Of a DNA stretch of 64,000 nucleotides, positions 56,231 through 64,000 are shown piece by piece. This DNA is from Clostridiales bacterium. Lineage in GTDB: Bacteria; Bacillota; Clostridia; Oscillospirales; Oscillospiraceae. Each line of letters starts with the position of its first letter. Position 1 is the first letter of the stretch. The DNA lies in assembly GCA_022775085.1 (NCBI GenBank), contig JALFJQ010000047.1:36646-100645 (forward strand), given 5' to 3'. The notes under the pieces were generated by a model. The model saw only the letters and a program-made list of their open reading frames with translations, made no database searches and was not told where the DNA came from. The position numbers and the translations under genes were made by a program.

Positions 56231-56248
56231 AGATTAAGTAGGAACGGC

Positions 56249-57925
56249 TTAGAACAGGCCGGTGATCTTGCCGGTCTCGTCCACGTCGATACGCTCGGCA
56301 GCGGGAACCTTGGGCAGACCGGGCATGGTCATGATCTCACCGGTCAGGGCAACCAGGAAGCCGGCACCTGCGGAAACCTTCACGTTGCGCACGGTGATGG
56401 AGAAGCCACGAGGCGCACCCAGCTTGGTCTGGTCGTCGGAGAAGGAGTACTGGGTCTTGGCCATGCAGATGGGCATATGATCGTAGCCCAGCTCAGTCAG
56501 GGTCTTGATCTGCTTCTCGGCGTTGGCGGTGAAGTTCACGCCGTCAGCGTGGTAGATCTTCTTGGCAATGGCCTCGATCTTCTCCTTGATGGAGCAGTCC
56601 AGCTCGTAGGCGAAGGTGAAGTCGTTGGGCTGCTCGCACAGACGGATGACTTCCTTAGCCAGCTCGATGCCGCCTTCGCCGCCCTTGCCCCAAACCTCGG
56701 ACAGAGCCACGTTGACGCCCAGAGCCTTGCACTTCTCCTCGATGAGCTTCAGCTCAGCCTCGGTGTCGGTGGGGAAGCGGTTGATGGCCACCACGCAGGG
56801 CAGCTTGTAGACGGTGGTGATGTTCTCAACGTGCTGCAGCAGGTTGGGCAGGCCCTTCTCCAGAGCCTCCAGATTCTCCTTGCCGGTCTCGGCCTTGGGC
56901 ACGCCGCCGTTGTACTTCAGGGCACGGGCGGTAGCGACCAGAACCACGCAGGAGGGCTTCAGACCAGCCATGCGGCACTTGATGTCCAGGAACTTCTCAG
57001 CGCCCAGGTCAGCACCGAAGCCGGCCTCGGTGATGGCATAGTCGCCCAGCTTCAGAGCGATCTTGGTAGCGGTGACGGAGTTGCAGCCGTGAGCGATGTT
57101 GGCGAAGGGGCCGCCGTGAACGAAAGCGGGGGTGTGCTCCAGAGTCTGAACCAGGTTGGGCTTCAGAGCGTCCTTCAGCAGAGCAGCCATAGCGCCCTGG
57201 GCGTTCAGGTCACCGGCGGTGACGGGCTTGCCGGCGTAGGTGTAGCCGACCACCAGACGGGCAAGACGGTTCTTCAGATCGGTAATGTCGGAGGCCAGGC
57301 ACAGAACAGCCATGATCTCGGAAGCCACGGTGATGTCGTAGCCGTCCTCGCGGGGGGTGCCGTTGACCTTGCCGCCCAGACCGTCCACGACGAAACGCAG
57401 CTGACGGTCGTTCATATCAACGCAGCGGCGCCAGGTAATCTGACGGGGGTCAATGCCCAGCGCGTTACCCTGATAGATATGGTTGTCGAGCATCGCAGCC
57501 AGCAGGTTGTTGGCAGCGCCGATGGCATGGAAGTCACCGGTGAAGTGCAGGTTGATGTCCTCCATGGGGACGACCTGAGCGTAGCCGCCGCCGGCAGCGC
57601 CGCCCTTGACGCCGAACACGGGGCCCAGAGAAGGCTCCCGGAGGGCGACCATGACGTTCTTGCCCAGCTTGCGCATACCGTCAGCCAGACCGACGGTGGT
57701 CGTGGTCTTGCCCTCACCGGCGGGGGTGGGGTTGATGGCGGTGACCAGAACCAGCTTGCCGTTGGGCTTGTCAGCCATATCCTTCAGGATGTTGTAGTCA
57801 ACCTTGGCCTTGTAGTTGCCGTACTGCTCCAGATACTTCTCATCCACGCCCGCGATCTTGGCGATCTCGCGAATGTGCAGCATCTCAGTTTCCTGTGCGA
57901 TTTCGATGTCAGATTTAAATCCCAT
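56249..57925 (-). CDS. fhs: formate--tetrahydrofolate ligase
   Basis: 558 aa; [23 protein letters not shown]. Confidence 0.97.
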   Translation of the reverse strand: MGFKSDIEIAQETEMLHIREIAKIAGVDEKYLEQYGNYKAKVDYNILKDMADKPNGKLVLVTAINPTPAGEGKTTTTVGLADGMRKLGKNVMVALREPSLGPVFGVKGGAAGGGYAQVVPMEDINLHFTGDFHAIGAANNLLAAMLDNHIYQGNALGIDPRQITWRRCVDMNDRQLRFVVDGLGGKVNGTPREDGYDITVASEIMAVLCLASDITDLKNRLARLVVGYTYAGKPVTAGDLNAQGAMAALLKDALKPNLVQTLEHTPAFVHGGPFANIAHGCNSVTATKIALKLGDYAITEAGFGADLGAEKFLDIKCRMAGLKPSCVVLVATARALKYNGGVPKAETGKENLEALEKGLPNLLQHVENITTVYKLPCVVAINRFPTDTEAELKLIEEKCKALGVNVALSEVWGKGGEGGIELAKEVIRLCEQPNDFTFAYELDCSIKEKIEAIAKKIYHADGVNFTANAEKQIKTLTELGYDHMPICMAKTQYSFSDDQTKLGAPRGFSITVRNVKVSAGAGFLVALTGEIMTMPGLPKVPAAERIDVDETGKITGLF

Positions 57926-58024
57926 GTTAATACACTCCTTGTAATGTGTTGAAGCCTGCCGTTCCTGGCCCGGCTCATACAGGATTGGATGCGGCTGCCG
58001 TTGAAATGGCTCACCACATTTTTA

Positions 58025-58076
58025 TTCGGTACTTAAGTACCGAAATAAGAATACCACTCTTTCCAGGGATTGTCAA
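58025..58076 (-). promoter_or_regulatory. fhs promoter with perfect 20-bp palindrome overlapping predicted start site
   Basis: TTGACA-17 nt-TATTCT (minus), then TTCGGTACTTAAGTACCGAA at 58025-58044. Confidence 0.6.
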
Positions 58077-58141
58077 TATGTATCCGGGATTTTCTTTGTA
58101 AAATTTCGTGGATAGGAGACAAATTGTATTCTGCTGTCCCG

Positions 58142-60478
58142 TCACTTTTTATGGATTTGGAACAGAATTTCCACATCATCGGTCTGATCGGTGGAAATGG
58201 TCAGTTTCGCCTGTCCAGCCCGGCCCACGGTGCGGATATAGGTACCGGTCATGCCGCCCTCGGCGGTGACTACACTGGGGCCGACCAGTTCCGCGTCCCC
58301 CGTCAGGGTCAGGCGCACCGGCAGCTGGGCGTAGGGGGCGGGGTTGCCGTTTTCGTCCAGAATACGGATGCGGACGGAGGCCATGTCGTAGGTCGCGTTT
58401 TCCGTCAATCGGACGCTGCTGGGCGTGGCTTCCAGGTGGAGCCGGGCGCTGGGGCCAAGGGTGCAGCTTGCCACAACTTCCCCATCCTTCACCGCCATCA
58501 GCCGCCAGAGTGTAGCCTCGCCGCCCCAGTTGCCCACGTATTTTTCATAAAGGCGCACCGCGTCGGCGTATTTCAGGCCGTATTTTACCATGACAAGGCC
58601 CATCTTCGCCGCTTCCGCCGGGGGCAGGTTCGCAAGACCGAATTTGCGCACCGCCAGCAGGCAGGAACGCACCAGCTCCGCCTTCTTTTTGTCAAAGCCC
58701 TCCTGGGTTTCAAGCAAAGAGCCGATGGTATCATCGATGACCATGGGGCTGTGGGGCAAGGCCGCCCAGCGCTCCCCTGTGAGACGGGTGACAAAGGTTC
58801 CGTTTTTATAGAGATTCACGGAGTCGGCGTTGGTAAACACCAGCACGTCCCCGATCTGTCCGCCGGGGTAGTCACCGATGTCCATGGTGGTACCCACTGC
58901 CAGCACCGGCCTGTCCTCCCCCTGACTGGCGTAGGCGAAGGCCGCCAGCTTGGGGTTGCGAAAAGCGTCCATGACGCCGTGGTAGCACACCCGATCCCCG
59001 GAGCCGAAGTCCCGGTGGGTGGGGTAATCGAACATACACCAGCCAAAGCAGCCCAGATGTTCCCCGTCGGCCATGGCATCGTTCAGCACCTGCATATGCC
59101 GCCGGGCCTGCTCCTGCCGTTTCTGCCAGGGATCAAAGGATTTTGTTGGGAACATATGGCCGTTGTGCTCGGAAATGAGCAGGGGTTTGTCCCCGGTGAC
59201 CGCCTTTTTTTGCTTGCAGCCGGGGTTATCGCCGGTGTGAGAAAAGTCGTTGAAGGCGTACACATCTTCCAGCGGGCTGCTCTTTTCCAGGTAACGCACG
59301 CCGGAGGTGGGTCGGCTTGGGTCCAGGGTATGCGCGATGTCGTTCGTCATGCGGTACAGTTCGTCATCATCCTGACTTTCGTTGATGCGCACGCCCCACA
59401 GGACGATACTGGGGTGGTTCCGATATTGCATGACCATCTCCCGGGTGTTCTCCATGGCCTGCTTCTTCCAGTCCGTGCCGCCGATATGCTGCCAGCCGGG
59501 AATTTCCGTGAACACCAGCAGTCCCAGCCGGTCACACTCGTCCAGAAAAGAATGGCTCTGGGGATAGTGAGAGGTGCGAACGGCGGTGCAGGCCAGCTCC
59601 TCCTTCAAAATCCGGGCGTCCTCCCGCTGTAAGCTCTCCGGGGCGGCATAGCCGATATAGGGCCAGCACTGGTGCCGGTTCAGGCCCCGCAGAAAAGTCT
59701 TTTTTCCATTGAGGAAGAAGCCGTCGTTCCGGAACTCCGCCACCCGGAAGCCCACCTTGTATTCCTGTACATCCATCACCCGGCCGATTTTCAGAAGGCT
59801 CACCCGGCAGGTGTAGAGCACCGGGTGCTTCGCATCCCAGGGCTTGACCCCAGGGCATTGGATCGTGATAACGCCATCGGTGGTGAAGGCTTTCCGAATC
59901 AGTACCCGCTCCCCTTTCATCAGCTCCACCAGCAGCAGACAGCCGTGGGCATTGTGCAGGGTGGGGCGGATTTTCAGGGTGGTCAGTGTGGGTGTGGTGA
60001 TGAAAATGTCCTCAATATAGCTCTTTTCCCTTATATCCAGCCAAACCTCCCGGTACAATCCGCCGTAGGTCAGGTAGTCGATGACGTGTCCGAAGGGGGG
60101 TATTTCCGGGTTCTCGGTGGTATCCAGCCGTACGCACAGCAGATTTTCCCCGCCGAGGACAGCCGCGTCGGTGATCTCCACCCGGAAACCGGTATAGCCG
60201 CAGCGGTGGGTGGTCAGCTCCTTTCCGTTCAGAAAGACCGAAGCGATGTGGGCCGCGCCGTCAAATTGCAGGAAGATGTGCTTCCCTGCCAGATCTTGCC
60301 CCAAATCCAGCTTTCTTCGGTAGCCGCAGATGCCCTGATAGGCCGTGTGGTCGGCATAATGCAGCGGCAGCTCCGCCACCGTATGGGGCAGACGGACGGG
60401 TTTCCCCTCCCCCACGCCGAACGCAAATCCATCATACCATTCCGGTGTATATTCCCATTCATTGCAAAGACTGCGCAT
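58142..60478 (-). CDS. glycoside hydrolase family 2 protein
   Basis: 778 aa; FLRGLNRHQCWPYIGYAAPESLQREDARILKE; AVRTSHYPQSHSFLDECDRLGLLVFTEIP; WGVRINESQDD. Confidence 0.88.
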   Translation of the reverse strand: MRSLCNEWEYTPEWYDGFAFGVGEGKPVRLPHTVAELPLHYADHTAYQGICGYRRKLDLGQDLAGKHIFLQFDGAAHIASVFLNGKELTTHRCGYTGFRVEITDAAVLGGENLLCVRLDTTENPEIPPFGHVIDYLTYGGLYREVWLDIREKSYIEDIFITTPTLTTLKIRPTLHNAHGCLLLVELMKGERVLIRKAFTTDGVITIQCPGVKPWDAKHPVLYTCRVSLLKIGRVMDVQEYKVGFRVAEFRNDGFFLNGKKTFLRGLNRHQCWPYIGYAAPESLQREDARILKEELACTAVRTSHYPQSHSFLDECDRLGLLVFTEIPGWQHIGGTDWKKQAMENTREMVMQYRNHPSIVLWGVRINESQDDDELYRMTNDIAHTLDPSRPTSGVRYLEKSSPLEDVYAFNDFSHTGDNPGCKQKKAVTGDKPLLISEHNGHMFPTKSFDPWQKRQEQARRHMQVLNDAMADGEHLGCFGWCMFDYPTHRDFGSGDRVCYHGVMDAFRNPKLAAFAYASQGEDRPVLAVGTTMDIGDYPGGQIGDVLVFTNADSVNLYKNGTFVTRLTGERWAALPHSPMVIDDTIGSLLETQEGFDKKKAELVRSCLLAVRKFGLANLPPAEAAKMGLVMVKYGLKYADAVRLYEKYVGNWGGEATLWRLMAVKDGEVVASCTLGPSARLHLEATPSSVRLTENATYDMASVRIRILDENGNPAPYAQLPVRLTLTGDAELVGPSVVTAEGGMTGTYIRTVGRAGQAKLTISTDQTDDVEILFQIHKK

Positions 60479-60601
60479 AGCAGCAACCTCCTGTTCAGGG
60501 AAGCGTTTCCCTAATATCACACCCGTTCCCGGGTATTCAATGCTCTTTCCCATATTATAGTCAGTCAGGGAACGGGACGCAAGGACGAAATTGGTCTCCC
60601 C

Positions 60602-61459
60602 TCAGAAATCCGGGATAAACCCGGCATCCGCTGCCGCTTCCTCCTGCGTAAACCCGTCCAGGTCGTTGAGGTACATCCAGCTGAGCACCGCTTCGTATTC
60701 CTCCTCATTGACCCGCCGGTCAAAGGGCGCGGCAAGGCCGCCCATAGGCGTATACTGTCGCATGAGGCTCACCAGCACCTCCCCCGGAGCGAAATTCTCT
60801 CCGATCCAGTCCAGGACCCGCAGAGAATTTTCCACCTGTCCGGGCAAAATCAGATGCCGGATAATGGTGCCCCGGATCAGCTTTTCACCGTTCCATTGGG
60901 GGGTTCCCGTCTGGCGAACCATCTCCCGGATGGCATTCGCCGCCACAGGGAAGTAGCCCGCCGCCCCGGACAGGTGTCCTGCCAATGCGTCATCGGCATA
61001 TTTCAGGTCGGGCAGATAAATGTCAATTTTTCCATCCAATTGGCGCAGGATCTCCACCCGCTCATAGCCGCCGCAGTTGTACACCACCGGCACCGGCAGC
61101 TTGGGACTCAGAGCGGGCGCAATGGTGGGCAGGAATTGGGTAGGGGTCACGAGATCGATATTTTCCGCCCCCTGGGCAATCAAATCCTCAAAAATCCGCC
61201 GCAGGCCCGCGCTGTCCGTGGGCACGCCCACCGGCCCGCCGCTGATGGCGGCGTTCTGACAATATCTGCATCCCAGGGTGCAGCCACCGAAGAAAACCGC
61301 CCCGCTGCCGCCGCTTCCCGCGAGGGCCGGTTCCTCCCATTTGTGGAGCATGGTTTTGGCAACCAGTGCGGTATCCGGACAGCCGCAGAAGCCCCGTTCC
61401 CCGGCAGTCCGGTCAACCCCGCACCTCCGGGGGCATAGTTCACAGTTGGCATAGTTCAT
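60602..61459 (-). CDS. radical SAM protein, PflA-like
   Basis: GGCTLGCRYCQNAAIS (CxxxCxxC); N-terminal CELCPRRCGVDR. Confidence 0.85.
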   Translation of the reverse strand: MNYANCELCPRRCGVDRTAGERGFCGCPDTALVAKTMLHKWEEPALAGSGGSGAVFFGGCTLGCRYCQNAAISGGPVGVPTDSAGLRRIFEDLIAQGAENIDLVTPTQFLPTIAPALSPKLPVPVVYNCGGYERVEILRQLDGKIDIYLPDLKYADDALAGHLSGAAGYFPVAANAIREMVRQTGTPQWNGEKLIRGTIIRHLILPGQVENSLRVLDWIGENFAPGEVLVSLMRQYTPMGGLAAPFDRRVNEEEYEAVLSWMYLNDLDGFTQEEAAADAGFIPDF

Positions 61460-61604
61460 AAAATCACATCCTTTGGAAGTATGATACCAGTTTTTGCGGT
61501 TTTTCTCAACCCCTGGCTTTACCTTTCGCGGGTTTTGTGGTAGACTACGGTATTATGAGCAATAAGCCTTCCCCAAAGTGGGCAGGCTTTGGGAGGAGAA
61601 TACC

Positions 61605-62072
61605 ATGGAAATCCGCATAGCTGCCGCCGGTGACATTCCCGGCATGATTGGTCTATTGTTGCAGGTGGGAGAAGTCCACCACCGCATCCGCCCGGATCTG
61701 TTCCGCGCCGGGGCACAGAAATATGACGAAAAAGCGCTGGAAGAATTGCTGAAAGACCCGAACCGTCCCATTTTTGTTGCCGTTGAGGATGGGAAACTGC
61801 TGGGCTACTGCTTCTGCATCCTTGAGATTACCAAGGACAACCCTGTGCTGATGGACCAGAAGAGCCTGTACATTGACGACCTGTGCGTAGACGAAAACAC
61901 CCGGAGCAAGCACGTGGGGTCAGCCCTCTACGATTACGCCCTGCGCTACGCCAAAGAAATCGGCTGCGACACTCTGACCCTCAACGTCTGGTGCGGCAAC
62001 GACAGCGCCATGGCGTTCTACGAAAGCCGGGGCTTAAAGCCACGGAACATCCACATGGAGGCAAAGCTGTAA
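61605..62072 (+). CDS. GNAT family N-acetyltransferase
   Basis: IDDLCVDENTRSKHVGSALYDYALRYAKEIGC. Confidence 0.88.
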   Translation: MEIRIAAAGDIPGMIGLLLQVGEVHHRIRPDLFRAGAQKYDEKALEELLKDPNRPIFVAVEDGKLLGYCFCILEITKDNPVLMDQKSLYIDDLCVDENTRSKHVGSALYDYALRYAKEIGCDTLTLNVWCGNDSAMAFYESRGLKPRNIHMEAKL

Positions 62073-63700
62073 TGCTGGTCAAGAACCAAATCTACGAAGC
62101 CGTTGTCACCGACTACACCGCCGAGGGTCAGGGGGTGGCTCATGTAGAGGGCTGCGCCGTGTTCCTGCCCAACGCCATCACCGGAGAGCGGGTTCGCCTG
62201 CGCATTGAAAAGGCCCAGAAGACCTGGGCGGCGGGAAAAATCGTGGAAATTCTCGAAAAATCCCCCCACCGCGTCAACCGGGAGTGCCCTGTAGCCAAGC
62301 TCTGCGGCGGCTGTGATTTCTGGCATATGGACTACGAGGAGGAAACCCGGCTGAAAGCGGAGCGGGTAAGAACCTGCCTGAACCGGCTGGGAGGCGAGAA
62401 TCTTACCGAAGTACCAATTCTCGCCGCCCCGGACTGTCATGGCTACCGGAACAAGGCCCAATACCCAGTTGCCGCAAAAAAAGGCCGGGCTTACGCCGGA
62501 TTCTTCCGGGCGGGCACCCACGATGTGGTAGAAAATCAGCGGTGCCTGATTCTGCCGGAGGAAACCGACGCCGTTAAAGATGCGGTTATGGATTATGTAA
62601 ACCAGTTTCGGGTACCCGTCTACGATGAAGCCACCCACAAGGGCCTTCTGCGGCACATCTACGTCCGCAGGGGAGCGGTAAGCAAGCAGATCCTTGTCTG
62701 CCTCGTGTGCAACGGGGAGAAGCTGCCCAAGGTGGACGCCCTTCTCTCCCGGCTGCAAAAAATACCCGGCTTCACCACACTGGTGCTCAGCGTGAACACG
62801 AAAAAGGGCAACGCTGTGCTGGGGGACAAATTCGTGACGCTCTATGGCCCGGGTTATATCGAGGACACCCTGTGCGGTCTGAATTTCCGGCTGTCGCCCC
62901 GCTCGTTCTATCAGGTGAACCACCATCAGGCCCAGCGGCTGTATGAAACCGCCATTGAGAAGGCTGGCATCACGAAAAACGACACGGTTCTGGACCTGTA
63001 CTGCGGCGTGGGCACCATCACTCTTGCCATGGCCTCCGCCGCCGGAAAGGTCATCGGCGTGGAGGTCATCCCCCAGGCTGTGGAGGACGCCAAAGACAAC
63101 GCCCGGCGCAACGGCATCGAAAACGCGGAATTTTTCTGCGGCGACGCGGGACAGGCCGCTCTGGAATTGGAGAAAAACGGCGTCCGCCCGGACGTTGTGG
63201 TGGTAGACCCGCCCCGGAAGGGTCTGAACGCCGACACCATCGAGGCCCTTTCCCGCATGGCTCCCCGGCGCATCGTCTACGTCTCCTGCGACCCGGCCAC
63301 CCTTTCCCGTGACGTGGCCCTGCTCAAACAGCGCGGCTACACCCTCCAATCCGCCACCGCGACGGATTTGTTTCCAAGGTGCGCCCATGTTGAAACGGTT
63401 GTCTTGCTTTCCAAGGGTGAGATCGACTCGAAAAAGGTTCGGGTTGAGTTCTCTTTGGAAGATATGGATATGTCTGATTTTCAAGATAAGGCAACCTACA
63501 CGCAGATTAAAGACTATGTGTTGGAGCATAGCGGACTAAAGGTATCTAACCTGTATATCTCTCAAATCAAAAGAAAGTGCGGGTTGGAGGTCGGAAAGAA
63601 CTACAATCTGCCGAAAGCGGAGGATTCCAGACAGCCCCAGTGTCCGTCCGAGAAAGAGAACGCAATCCGAGAAGCAATGAAATATTTTGGGATGATTTAA
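62072..63700 (+). CDS. rlmD: 23S rRNA (uracil-5-)-methyltransferase RlmD/RumA with element-derived C-terminal extension
   Basis: TRAM domain; DLYCGVGTITLAMA; VDPPRKGLNADTIEAL; C-term extension after HVETVVLLSKG. Confidence 0.88.
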   Translation: MLVKNQIYEAVVTDYTAEGQGVAHVEGCAVFLPNAITGERVRLRIEKAQKTWAAGKIVEILEKSPHRVNRECPVAKLCGGCDFWHMDYEEETRLKAERVRTCLNRLGGENLTEVPILAAPDCHGYRNKAQYPVAAKKGRAYAGFFRAGTHDVVENQRCLILPEETDAVKDAVMDYVNQFRVPVYDEATHKGLLRHIYVRRGAVSKQILVCLVCNGEKLPKVDALLSRLQKIPGFTTLVLSVNTKKGNAVLGDKFVTLYGPGYIEDTLCGLNFRLSPRSFYQVNHHQAQRLYETAIEKAGITKNDTVLDLYCGVGTITLAMASAAGKVIGVEVIPQAVEDAKDNARRNGIENAEFFCGDAGQAALELEKNGVRPDVVVVDPPRKGLNADTIEALSRMAPRRIVYVSCDPATLSRDVALLKQRGYTLQSATATDLFPRCAHVETVVLLSKGEIDSKKVRVEFSLEDMDMSDFQDKATYTQIKDYVLEHSGLKVSNLYISQIKRKCGLEVGKNYNLPKAEDSRQPQCPSEKENAIREAMKYFGMI

Positions 63701-64000
63701 TCCCGTATTTTGGAGGTTCTTATGGATAAGGTGATTTCTTGTGAGTTCAATATGGACACCGCTTGTGTCGAGCTGAAATATGCAGACGGCAGTATGATTT
63801 CTATAGACTGCACCGCCGTGGAGAACGAGGTTGCAGACAATATGTATCAGCGGTCAGAACTGGACTGGCTGATTTACAACGATCCGGCAGCCTATGCGGA
63901 TTTGATCCTCAACGGCGATACGGAAACCTACTTGAAAACTGTAACAGAATATAAACCTTTGGATTGATTGCCAAAGATAAAGCAAGCCGCCTGTGCGGGC
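63415..64000 (+). mobile_element. left end of a putative integrative element inserted in rlmD (runs off window)
   Basis: Change in composition inside rlmD; extension SKKVRVEFSLEDMDMSDFQDKATYTQIKDYVLEHSGLKVSNLYISQIKRKCGLEVGKNYNLPKAEDSRQPQCPSEKENAIREAMKYFGMI is characteristic of ICE-linked proteins; DUF6061-like ORF follows. Confidence 0.6.
63722..63967 (+). CDS. DUF6061-like small protein of ICE type
   Basis: MDKVISCEFNMDTACVELKYADGSMISIDCTAVENEVADNMYQRSELDWLIYNDPAAYADLILNG. Confidence 0.65.
   Translation: MDKVISCEFNMDTACVELKYADGSMISIDCTAVENEVADNMYQRSELDWLIYNDPAAYADLILNGDTETYLKTVTEYKPLD

Noticed and set aside
56090-57952. 620-aa plus-strand ORF opposite fhs
   Set aside because: Antisense shadow of formate-THF ligase

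Overview
This is a 64 kb chromosomal window from a GC-rich Clostridia-type anaerobe (inferred from gene content only). Its dominant theme is one-carbon metabolism. Wood-Ljungdahl genes lie in three places: (i) a leftward cooS-cooC-acsB operon (4.9-9.9 kb); (ii) a rightward metF, cooC2, acsD, acsC::acsE fusion, membrane-anchored small protein, acsB2, acsV, DUF3786 cluster (34.0-44.8 kb); (iii) leftward fhs, fchA, folD (54.4-58.0 kb). A folate biosynthesis operon (folE, HD protein, folP, folBK; 23.5-26.2 kb) follows a recognisable THF riboswitch and terminator. Other content: a pentose/deoxysugar-type cluster (AraC, FGGY kinase, DUF4867, FucI/AraA-like isomerase, split transketolase), housekeeping genes (prfA, tsaE, tsaB, upp, rsmA, T-box/thrS, typA, rpmH-rnpA-yidD-yidC-jag), a GH2 enzyme, and an rlmD gene whose 3' end looks replaced by an integrative element entering at the right edge. 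Intergenic regions carry several families of short, palindrome-ended repeats. One family sits directly after the stop codons of three Wood-Ljungdahl genes in the same orientation. Main leads: the AcsC-AcsE fusion, the two ACS/CooC modules, the stop-codon-adjacent repeat family, a 20-bp perfect palindrome at the fhs promoter, and the chimeric rlmD/ICE junction. Everything is from reading the sequence and supplied ORFs; no database search was run.
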